The notes under the pieces: model-generated | Seen by the model: only the letters and a program-made list of their open reading frames with translations | Told to the model about the DNA's origin: nothing | Database searches by the model: none | Position numbers and translations under genes: made by a program | Shown here: piece by piece, positions 1-7,400 of the stretch | How the letters are laid out: the number at the start of each line of letters is the position of its first letter | Numbering within the stretch: the stretch's first letter is position 1 | NCBI RefSeq assembly: GCF_039872765.1 | Contig: NZ_JBDPZC010000002.1 | Span: 434,001-498,000 of the forward strand | Length of the DNA: 64,000 nucleotides | Reading direction: 5' to 3' | Source of the DNA: Roseateles_B flavus | Lineage (GTDB): Bacteria; Pseudomonadota; Gammaproteobacteria; Burkholderiales; Burkholderiaceae_C

Positions 1-110
1 GTGCGCCATCAACGCACGGCAACGGCACGCCCGAGGCTGCGTTGCGGAGGGTCAGGCCTTGCTGGGGCCAGGCCTTGCGCCCGAAGCCAGGAAAAAAACG
101 TACAGGCAAG

Positions 111-145
111 AAAAAACCGCCGGCCTTGCGGCACGGCGGTTTTTC
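111..145 (-). terminator. Rho-independent terminator of the small lipoprotein gene
   Basis: A CCGCCG/CGGCGG stem with a short loop is bordered by A and T runs on both sides. Read on the minus strand it lies about 20 bases beyond the lipoprotein stop codon and ends in a run of six T. Bases 1-110 hold nothing I can identify. Confidence 0.8.
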
Positions 146-162
146 CTGAACCGGGGATCCGA

Positions 163-369
163 TTACTTGCTGGCGGCAGCCGAAGCGGCGTCAGCAGCGG
201 CAGGAGCCGAAGCGTCCATGGCGGGAGCCGAAGCAGCTTCCGAAGCAGCAGGAGCCGGGGCAGCGGCAGGAGCCGGGGCAGCAGCGGGAGCAGCTTCTTC
301 AGCCTTCTTGCCGCAAGCGGTCAGGGCAGCAGCAGCCAGCAGGGAAGCCAACAGGATCGACTTATTCAT
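163..369 (-). CDS. Small Ala/Pro-rich lipoprotein
   Basis: This gene encodes a 68-aa protein with a short signal peptide and a lipobox ending LTAC followed by GKK, so it should be lipidated at Cys18 or so. The mature part is almost only Ala, Pro, Ser and Glu and has no fold I recognise. I chose the ATG at 369 because GAGGA lies six bases upstream; a TTG four codons earlier is less likely. It is a single gene with its own promoter and terminator. Tiny lipoproteins of this kind are common in Burkholderiales and are often abundant, but no function can be given. Confidence 0.8.
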   Translation of the reverse strand: MNKSILLASLLAAAALTACGKKAEEAAPAAAPAPAAAPAPAASEAASAPAMDASAPAAADAASAAASK

Positions 370-401
370 ACTTGTCCTCAAGATCTATTAGACGAAGATT
401 C

Positions 402-415
402 AATTACCGGTAATT
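402..415. promoter_or_regulatory. 14-bp perfect palindrome in the lipoprotein leader
   Basis: AATTACCGGTAATT is perfectly symmetric, and flanking CGAAG/CTTCG extends the dyad imperfectly. It lies about 35 bases before the lipoprotein start and could be an operator or an RNA hairpin. No regulator is identified. Confidence 0.35.
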
Positions 416-535
416 CTTCGAGCCGGCCACAAAACGATTGCGTCCAGGACACCAACGTCCGAAACGACTCCGCCCATGAGCAACTCGGCAGAACAAGACG
501 TGGAAACCTCGAGCGCTTCCCTCGCCTAGCCAGAA

Positions 536-565
536 ATTATAGCGTCAGCTTTCGGCGCTAGTTAA
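536..565 (-). promoter_or_regulatory. Sigma-70-type promoter for the small lipoprotein gene
   Basis: On the minus strand a perfect TATAAT (536-541) is preceded after 18 bases by TTAACT (560-565). Transcription would begin near 529 and give a leader of about 160 nt that contains the AATTACCGGTAATT palindrome. Confidence 0.5.
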
Positions 566-1089
566 AGCCCCAAAGTACTGGCGGCAAAGGATTCTTCTGA
601 ACGTTGCGAGACCGCATCAAACCATTCGAGCGCGGCGCCATGCGCACTGGCATCGCTTTCAAGCACTGCCCGCCCCTGCCGCGCATCGATCAGCCGCCAC
701 ATCTGCGGCACCTGCCCCAGCAGCAGGGCCACCGGGCGGCGATGGTCGACCGGGCCTTCGTCGCTGAGCTGGCGGGCCTCCACCACATGGCCGTAGATCT
801 GGCGCCACTGCACGAAACGCGGATGGCGGCGGGCCATGGCCTGGTAGTCGCGCGCCAGCAGGCGCAGGCGCCGCCGTGGTCCCACCCACTGGCGCAGGGC
901 CTCCAGCAGCTGGGGGTTCGAGAGTGGCCAGTGCTGGAAGTCCGCATCGAAGCAGCAGATCTGGGGCGCGCCGTCGCGGCAGGCCTGCAGCAGCTGCTCC
1001 AGCAAGGCCGCCTCGACGGCGGCCTGCCCCTCGAGCAGCACGGACGGCGCTGCCGTGCCGGGATCGGGGCTGTCCTTTGAGGCGTCCAT
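562..1089 (-). CDS. Conserved hypothetical protein, 175 aa
   Basis: This is a cytoplasmic protein of 175 aa with no signal peptide. It begins with a linker of about 15 residues and then a compact alpha/beta-looking domain, with a run of Arg and Leu near residue 75. It sits just downstream of the cupin oxygenase gene on the same strand with a gap of about 40 bases, and a GGAG ribosome site precedes its ATG, so the two are probably cotranscribed. I believe similar proteins occur beside this cupin in other Burkholderiales, but I cannot name the family with certainty. Confidence 0.7.
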   Translation of the reverse strand: MDASKDSPDPGTAAPSVLLEGQAAVEAALLEQLLQACRDGAPQICCFDADFQHWPLSNPQLLEALRQWVGPRRRLRLLARDYQAMARRHPRFVQWRQIYGHVVEARQLSDEGPVDHRRPVALLLGQVPQMWRLIDARQGRAVLESDASAHGAALEWFDAVSQRSEESFAASTLGL

Positions 1090-1131
1090 GGGCTGCTCCT
1101 TCAGGTCATTGGGCCAGGCGGTTCCAGGGGC

Positions 1132-2265
1132 TCAGGCCGGGTCGCTCGCGGGCTGCACCCAGCCGTCCTCGGCCCACTGGTCCAGCAGCTCACGCGCGCC
1201 CTCCGACAGCTGGGCTACCTCGCGGGCGCTGAGCGCGCGCTGATCGGCCAGCCGGCGCATCAGTTTGGCATCACGACCACCGGCGCGGTAGGACTCACCG
1301 TTGATGAAGACATGGGCCGCGTCATACATCATGCGGCTGCGCCGGTCCAGCTGCGCCGCGGCGCCCTCGGGCAGGGCGTCGCCCATCTCGAAGAAGACCT
1401 TGGGCTTGGGCTCGGTGAGGGCCTCGCCCAGCGCGCGCTCCAGGGCCAGCGGCTCGCGCAGGGCGCGTTCGCAGGCATCGCGGGAGAAGTCCAGCAGCTG
1501 CTGGGGGATGGCGCCCGGGCTTTCGGTGGCCGGCTGCTTCGGGTCCGCGTACATCTTGTTGGCATAGGCCTGGGACTCATCGTCCATCAGGCGCTGCAGC
1601 AGCTCGCGGGCCAGCTCGGCGCGCCAGGGAGTGCGGAAGCCGACCGAGCAGGTCATGCATTCGCCGATGGCAATGCCGTCGTGCGCCCAGCCTGGCGGCA
1701 GGTAGAGCATGTCGCCCGGCTCCAGGGTGAACTCCTGCTCGGGCTCGAAGTCCGCCAGCAACTTGACCGGCACGTCCGGACGCAGCGCGCCCGTCGTCGC
1801 GTGGCCCTGGCGGCCGATGCGCCAGTGGCGCTTGCCATGGACCTGGATCAGGAAGACGTCATAGGAATCGAAATGCGGGCCCACGCCGCCGCCGTCGGTG
1901 GCGTAGGAGATCATCAGGTCGTCCAGGCGCGCCTCGGGCACGAAGCGGAACTTCGCCAGCAGCTCGTGCGCGGCCTGCACATGCAGGTCCAGGCCTTGCA
2001 CCAGCAGCGTCCAGCCCGGCTTGCTCCAGGGCGGCAGCTTGGCCACGGGGCCCTGCTTGAGGGCCCACTTGCCCTGGAACTGCGAGACCAGGCGGGACTC
2101 CACGTCCTCGCTGGCGGCCAGCGCGGCGAGCTCGCTGCGAGTGGCGGGCGGCTGGATGCCCGGCAGGGCCTGGCGCACCAGCAGGGGCTTGCGCTGCCAG
2201 TATTTGCGCATGAATTGGTCCGGGCTCTGGCCGCCCAGCAGCGGGGTCTTGAGGCTTGTGTTCAT
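1132..2265 (-). CDS. JmjC-like cupin, ribosomal oxygenase (ROXA/YcfD family)
   Basis: This 377-aa protein belongs to the cupin-4/JmjC family of 2-oxoglutarate and Fe(II) dependent oxygenases; E. coli YcfD (ROXA) hydroxylates an arginine of ribosomal protein L16. The metal triad is visible as His131 and Asp133 in HFDSYD and His195 in GWAHDG, on a double-stranded beta-helix; the C-terminal third matches the winged-helix part of the family. I chose the ATG at 2265, which gives the usual length and the usual N-terminal helix; the frame stays open upstream but would run into the slyD-like gene. It is divergent from that gene, the two starts being 55 bases apart. Substrate assignment is from the family only. 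Confidence 0.85.
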   Translation of the reverse strand: MNTSLKTPLLGGQSPDQFMRKYWQRKPLLVRQALPGIQPPATRSELAALAASEDVESRLVSQFQGKWALKQGPVAKLPPWSKPGWTLLVQGLDLHVQAAHELLAKFRFVPEARLDDLMISYATDGGGVGPHFDSYDVFLIQVHGKRHWRIGRQGHATTGALRPDVPVKLLADFEPEQEFTLEPGDMLYLPPGWAHDGIAIGECMTCSVGFRTPWRAELARELLQRLMDDESQAYANKMYADPKQPATESPGAIPQQLLDFSRDACERALREPLALERALGEALTEPKPKVFFEMGDALPEGAAAQLDRRSRMMYDAAHVFINGESYRAGGRDAKLMRRLADQRALSAREVAQLSEGARELLDQWAEDGWVQPASDPA

Positions 2266-2320
2266 CCGGCCATTGTCGCCGCGCGGCGGACCGGGTCTCT
2301 TGCCGTGGGACAATCGTGCC

Positions 2321-2842
2321 ATGCAAATCACCGCCCCCTGCGTCGTCTCCCTGAGCTGGAGACTGGAAGATGCCCAAGGCCAGCTGATCGATGAACTGGC
2401 CGAACCGCTGGAGTTCTTCTTCGGCGGCGACGACCTCTTTGCCAAGGTCGAGGAAGCCATTGCCGGCCAGGAAGCCGGCTTCGAGGCCAGCGTGGCCCTG
2501 GACCCGGAACATGCCTTCGGCGACTACGACGCCAAGCTCGTCTGCTTCGAGGCCCGCAGCGTGATGCCCGAGAACGTCGACGTCGGCATGCAGTTCGAAG
2601 GCATGCCCGAGGGCGCGGCCACCGAGGACATGCCGCAGGAGCTGATCTACACCGTCACCGAGGTCTACCCGGAGCACGTGGTGCTGGACGGCAATCACCC
2701 GCTCGCCGGCGTGGGCTTGCGCATGCACCTGCGCGTGCGCGACGTCCGTGAAGCCACCGAGGAAGAGATCGAGGCCGGCTCCGTCGGCGAGGCGGTCTTC
2801 AGCGTCGTCAACGGCGCGCCTCCCGGGGAAGCGCTGCACTGA
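2321..2842 (+). CDS. FKBP-type peptidyl-prolyl isomerase, SlyD-like
   Basis: This 173-aa protein is an FKBP/SlyD-type prolyl isomerase and chaperone. The FKBP core is split by the insert-in-flap (IF) chaperone domain at about residues 65-120. The family signatures GNHPLAG and VRDVREATEEE lie near the C-terminus. It lacks the His/Cys-rich metal-binding tail of E. coli SlyD and is closer to the short SlyD2-like proteins of betaproteobacteria. It has no signal peptide and so acts in the cytoplasm. It ends before a clear terminator and shares its upstream region with the cupin gene. Confidence 0.88.
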   Translation: MQITAPCVVSLSWRLEDAQGQLIDELAEPLEFFFGGDDLFAKVEEAIAGQEAGFEASVALDPEHAFGDYDAKLVCFEARSVMPENVDVGMQFEGMPEGAATEDMPQELIYTVTEVYPEHVVLDGNHPLAGVGLRMHLRVRDVREATEEEIEAGSVGEAVFSVVNGAPPGEALH

Positions 2843-2863
2843 GGCCCCGCGCCTCGCCAATGC

Positions 2864-2887
2864 GGGCTGCCTCGTGCAGCCCTTTTT
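2864..2887 (+). terminator. Rho-independent terminator after the slyD-like gene
   Basis: GGGCTGC and GCAGCCC form a perfect 7-bp stem with a 5-base loop, followed directly by five T. It lies about 20 bases after the stop codon and separates this gene from the SARP regulator. Confidence 0.85.
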
Positions 2888-2958
2888 GCTTTCTAGGCGG
2901 CAGTCGGACCGTCTTGGAAATCCCTAACTTCGACCCTGCTAGTTCTGACAGTGGGGGG

Positions 2959-2974
2959 CTGCTCAGCTGAGCAG
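2959..2974. promoter_or_regulatory. 16-bp perfect palindrome upstream of the SARP gene
   Basis: CTGCTCAGCTGAGCAG is perfectly symmetric and lies 68 bases before the SARP start codon. It is placed where an operator for the regulator gene would be, but no binding protein can be named. Confidence 0.35.
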
Positions 2975-3041
2975 TTGTGCAAAGATCGCCAGCCCAGCGG
3001 TTCTCACGCGCGCCAGCGCAGGCAGGCGCCACCGGAGCGAT

Positions 3042-3998
3042 ATGGACGTTCAGCTACGCCTGGAACTGTTCGGCGCCTACAGCGTCAGCCTGCACACCGG
3101 CCACTGGGCCCCGCAGCGAAGCCTCGCCCTCAGCGGGCGCCTGGGCGGCCTGCTGGCCTTGCTCGCCCTGGGCCGGGGCCAGGCCCTGAACCGCGGCGAG
3201 CTGTGCCGCGAGCTGTGGGGCGGCGGGCCGGAATCGGCCAGCCCCGCCTGCTTCAACACCCTGCTGTGGCGCCTGCGCCGGGCCCTGGAGCAGCCGCCCC
3301 TGGCCAGCGGCGCCATCATCGAGACCGACCGCCAGGGCGGCGTGCGCATCGCCCGCCATGTGCAGGTGCAGTCCGATCTGGAACGCTATCTGGCCCTGGT
3401 CGAGAAGCCCCTGGCCAAGCCGGTGGAGCACCTGGAGACGGGAGACGTGTACGCCCTGCGCGAGGCCGTGCAGCTCTACCGTGGGGACGTGCTGGCCGGC
3501 TACCAGGACGACTGGGCCCTGCGCCTGCGCGAGCGCCACCGGCGCATGCAGCTGGGCGCCCTGGCACGGCTGATGCACCTCAGCAGCCTGCAGGGCCAGT
3601 GGCAGGACGCCATCCAGCACGGCGAGGCCATGCTGGACATGGACGCCCTGCGCGAGGACATCCACCGCGAGCTCATGCGCTGCCACCTGGCCGCCGGCCA
3701 GCGCGCCCTGGCCCTGACCCAGTTCGAGCGCTGCCGTGCCGCGCTCCGGCGCGAGCTCGCCATCGCTCCCATGGCGGAGACCCTGGCGCTCTACCAGGAG
3801 ATCGCCCGCGAGGCCACCCGCCCCGCGGCGACGGCTCCCGACGCGCCCCTGCTGACGCCCGTCACGGCCCTGCCGCCGGGCGAACGCCCGGTGAACCTCC
3901 AGGCTTTGATGCCCTGGAACGAGGCCCTGCTCCAGGCCCGCTGGCACCTGGCCCAGGCCGACGCCCATCTGCAGACGCAGCTGGACTTCGGCCACTGA
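3042..3998 (+). CDS. SARP-family transcriptional regulator with BTAD domain
   Basis: This 318-aa protein has the layout of short SARP regulators (AfsR/DnrI/RedD type): a winged-helix OmpR-like DNA-binding domain at about residues 5-100, then a TPR-like bacterial transcriptional activation domain (BTAD) at about 105-260. Landmarks are FGAYSV at the start, the ALNRGELCRELW recognition region, and LYRGDVLAGY opening the BTAD. The last 50 residues are a variable tail. There is no NB-ARC or NTPase part, so activity is probably set by level or by a partner. It lies 185 bases before an 11-gene operon that carries phased heptamer repeats of the SARP-binding type, and I infer that it activates that operon. 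SARPs are best known from actinomycetes and are less familiar in betaproteobacteria. Confidence 0.87.
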   Translation: MDVQLRLELFGAYSVSLHTGHWAPQRSLALSGRLGGLLALLALGRGQALNRGELCRELWGGGPESASPACFNTLLWRLRRALEQPPLASGAIIETDRQGGVRIARHVQVQSDLERYLALVEKPLAKPVEHLETGDVYALREAVQLYRGDVLAGYQDDWALRLRERHRRMQLGALARLMHLSSLQGQWQDAIQHGEAMLDMDALREDIHRELMRCHLAAGQRALALTQFERCRAALRRELAIAPMAETLALYQEIAREATRPAATAPDAPLLTPVTALPPGERPVNLQALMPWNEALLQARWHLAQADAHLQTQLDFGH

Positions 3999-4130
3999 CC
4001 CCCCTGCCGCCCCCTCCCCCCTGGCTCGCCGCCTGAGCCTGCAGCCCCACCCCCGGGGCCGCAGCGCCTGGCCCTGTGCGCCCGTCCCGCCCCACAGATC
4101 ACTGCCCCATCACATCCCTCGCCCCCTCCT

Positions 4131-4170
4131 GTGATGGCCGTGTGATGGCGCCGTGATGCGGCGGTGATGC
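4131..4170 (+). promoter_or_regulatory. Four 11-bp-phased GTGATG direct repeats, probable SARP operator
   Basis: GTGATGG, GTGATGG, GTGATGC and GTGATGC begin at 4131, 4142, 4153 and 4164, that is 7-bp repeats separated by 4 bp at an exact 11-bp period. SARP regulators are known to bind heptameric direct repeats with 4-bp spacers on one face of the helix next to the promoter. The array ends about 14 bases before the first gene of the operon. Upstream, an inverted copy of the core (CATCAC) occurs once at about 4108. Confidence 0.75.
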
Positions 4171-4183
4171 GCCGGGTCGCAAG

Positions 4184-4489
4184 ATGAGCTCGCCCACATT
4201 GCGCCCCTACCAGCGCCCCAACGCCATGGCCTTGATCAACGACCGCAGCGCCGCCTTCATCGTGAGGGTGTGGTGCGAGCACGGCGATCAACCGGCGCGT
4301 GGCGTGCGTGACTGGCGGGGGTCCATCGAGCATGTCGAGAGCGGCGAGCGGGCCTTCTTCCGTGAGCTGAACGCAGTGCCCAGCTTCATGGACCGGCACC
4401 TGCGGACCCTCGGCATCGAGGCCCCCAACCGATTCTGGGAGCAAGTCTTCGACGAGGACGAGCCCCCCGAGCAGCGACCCAAGGAGTGA
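4184..4489 (+). CDS. Small unknown protein, first gene of the SARP-linked operon
   Basis: This gene encodes about 101 aa with no signal peptide or membrane segment. The core (SAAFIVRVWCE, a WRG motif, IEHVESGE and a final LRTLGIE) is of a type I associate with small proteins next to proteases and regulators in several phyla, but I have no named family. An internal ATG at residue 15 (MALINDRSAAF) would also fit and would give a more usual N-terminus. The stop codon is 3 bases before the next ATG, so the two are translationally coupled. Confidence 0.7.
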   Translation: MSSPTLRPYQRPNAMALINDRSAAFIVRVWCEHGDQPARGVRDWRGSIEHVESGERAFFRELNAVPSFMDRHLRTLGIEAPNRFWEQVFDEDEPPEQRPKE

Positions 4490-4492
4490 GCG

Positions 4493-7400
4493 ATGCCACG
4501 CATTCAGGCCAATCGAGACCAGGTGGATGACCGCTTCAGCGTGCTGGGCTTCACCATCCGCACGGAGAGTCCCTTGTTCGAAGTGGCCGTGGCCACCGAC
4601 CCCGCCCTGTTCCGCGCGGACGCCCGCGGCCGGCGCGGCCGGCGCAACTTCTACTCCAGCCGGGCCCAGGGCGTGCTGCGCGCGCGCCGCGGCGAGGCCG
4701 TCTACCTCCTGCCCCAGGACGTGCTGGCCAACTTCGTGGGCCAGCCCAAGCTCTACTTCGGCCTGGCCACCTACAAGGACGGCACGCCCCAGCAGCCGGA
4801 CTTCGTGCAGCTGCCGCAGAGCGGGAACATGTACGTCTCCCTCAGCGGACTGAGCGAGCGCGGCCTGCGCCGGTCCGTCGGGGCCTTCAACGGCAGCTCC
4901 TACGGCCAGGCCGCCACGGGCCGCGACCCCAGCCTCGAATGGGGCGGGGACAGTACGGCCGCTCGCCCGGCCACCGCGCCTGCGCCGGCCGCCGCCCCGA
5001 GCGCCGCACGCCCCGCTGCAGCGAATGGCGCGGCCGCCCCTGCCGGCACCGCCACCCCGGTTGCCGCCGGCCTGGACTATGACGACGGCTTCGGCCCCTT
5101 CCCCGCCGCGCAGTCGGACGAAGGCGTGCAGGCCTATCGCCAGAAGGACACGGGCGAGCAGCCCGCCAGCCAGTCCCCCGACACCCAGGCCATGGACATC
5201 CCCCTGGACCCCGGCGCCGGCGGCCGCTCCATCGGCCTGGATGCGCTGCAGGCCGGTGACATCATCGTCAGCACCACGCGGGCCTGGGTCTCGCGGGCCA
5301 TCCGCCTGGGCACGCTGTCGCCGGTCAGCCATGTGATGCTGTACCTGGGCGGCGGCCGAGTCATCGAGGCCGTGGGCTCGGGCGTGCGCGAGGTGCAGCT
5401 TGAAGCCGCCATCGCCGACGCCATCCTGGCCGTGGCCTACCGCGTGCCCAATCTCTCGGCCACCCAGCGCGACCGCGTGCTGCGCGAGGCCCGCCAGTTC
5501 AAGGACCAGCCCTACAACTACCCCGGCATCGTGCAGCGCGGCGTGGCCATCGTGGCGCCGGTGACGGGTGCGGTGGTCGATGCCATCAGCCGCCTGCTGA
5601 GCGTGCCGCGCCAGCAGGCGCATGCCGTCTACTGCTCGCAGCTGGTGCTGGAGGCCTACCAGCGTGCCGGCATCAGCCTGCTGAGCAGCCCGGCCTCGCA
5701 GAGCACGCCCGAGGCCGTCGCCCGCTTCGCGCAGGGCCGCCTGGGCTATGTGGGCCATCTCAAGGCCGAGGATGTGCCCCTGGGCATCCAGTTCGCGCTG
5801 GACGAGGACAGCCCCGAGGCCGGCGCACCGTACGCCGCGCAGAAGCCCGAGCAGGCCGTCCAGCCCCAGGGCTGGGTCGAGCCCCAGGAGGTGCTGCTCA
5901 AGGCCTACAACGGCACCCTGGGCGACCAGATCCGCCTCTTCGCCGACACCGTACGCTGGATCGCCGGCGTGGACGACACCCGCGCCCTGCCCCACAGCGC
6001 CATCTGCCAGGTGCTCTGCTACAACGGCGAGCGCATGATCGGCAAGGCCACGGCCTTCTTCATCGCGCAGCGCCTGCTGCTGACCAATGCGCATGTGGTG
6101 AACGGCTGCACCAAGCTCGTCATCATCCCCGGCAAGGTGGGCGATGGCGCAGGCAGCGAGCCCTTCGGCCGTTTCGAGACCACGACCTGGCGCGCCCACC
6201 CCAGCTACAGCCGCGGCAGCCGCGACTTCGACTTCGCCGTGGTCCTGGCCCCGCGCAATGCGCCCGGCGGCTTCCTCTCGCCCGTCGAGGAGCTGACCCA
6301 GAGCCGGCCCGAGGGCGTGGCCGTCTGCGGCTACTCGGCCCGCTCCCGGCGTGACGATCCGGTCGGCACCATCGTCAACGCCGTGCTCAACCCCGACAAG
6401 CAGCACGTGCACCGCGGCTATGTGCGCGAGATCACCGACGAGGTCATGCACTACGACGTGCAGGAGCTCGCCGGCTCCAGCGGCTCGCCGGTCTACTGGA
6501 TCGAGGGCGGCGCCTTCCCGCGGGTGCATGTGGTGGGCGTCAACGCCGGCCCGCGTGACGGCACCACCAACTCCGGCGTGCGCCTCACCCGCGCCAAGGT
6601 GCAGTGGATCCGCGACCGCGCCCGCGACATGGGCGTCAGCGTGAGCTTTGAGGCGGAAGGCGGCGAGGAGCCCAACCACGTCAGCGAGGCTCAATCCGCC
6701 GAGGCCCTGATCATCGACAGCGACGACGTCACCCGCCTGCAGCGCCATCTGCCCGCCTGGCGCGACCTCTACACCTGGACCGCGCCCAGCAGCCTCACGG
6801 CGCCGCTGGCGGCCCGCAACATGCGCATCCAGCGCTTTGCCGACGCCCACGGCGCGCTGAACCTGGACCGCTACGAGGTGCGCATCAGCCGCCTGCCCAG
6901 CGGGGCGACGCCGGAATCGCTGGTGGCGGAGATCCGCAAGAACATCAACCAGTACGTCGACACCCGCAACTCGGAATTCATCCCCTACGACGCCAGCGAC
7001 GCCACGCTGTGGAGCTCCAACAGCCCCTTCGGCGCGGTGCTGAAGATCGACATCCTGGGCCCCGACAACGCCAGCGTGGTCTGCAGCCTGGCCGAGGCCC
7101 GGCGCTGGCGCTTCACCACCATCCATGCGCCGTGGTCCGGCGACCATCCGGTCAGCGGGCATCGTGAATTCGGCATCCGGCCGGACGGCGACGGCTTCAT
7201 CTTCTTCACCCGCGCCGCGGACCGCGCCACCGACGGCATCGCCGAGACCGTGGTCTGGGCCGGCGCCAACCACCTGTGGCAGAGCCTGCAGCGCAAGGTC
7301 ACGGACTACGTCAACAGCCATGGCGGCGCGGCCAGCATCCTGCCGCACTTCAGCGAGCGCTTCCACCCGCGGGTGGCGGCCATCCTGGCTCAGGAGGTGA

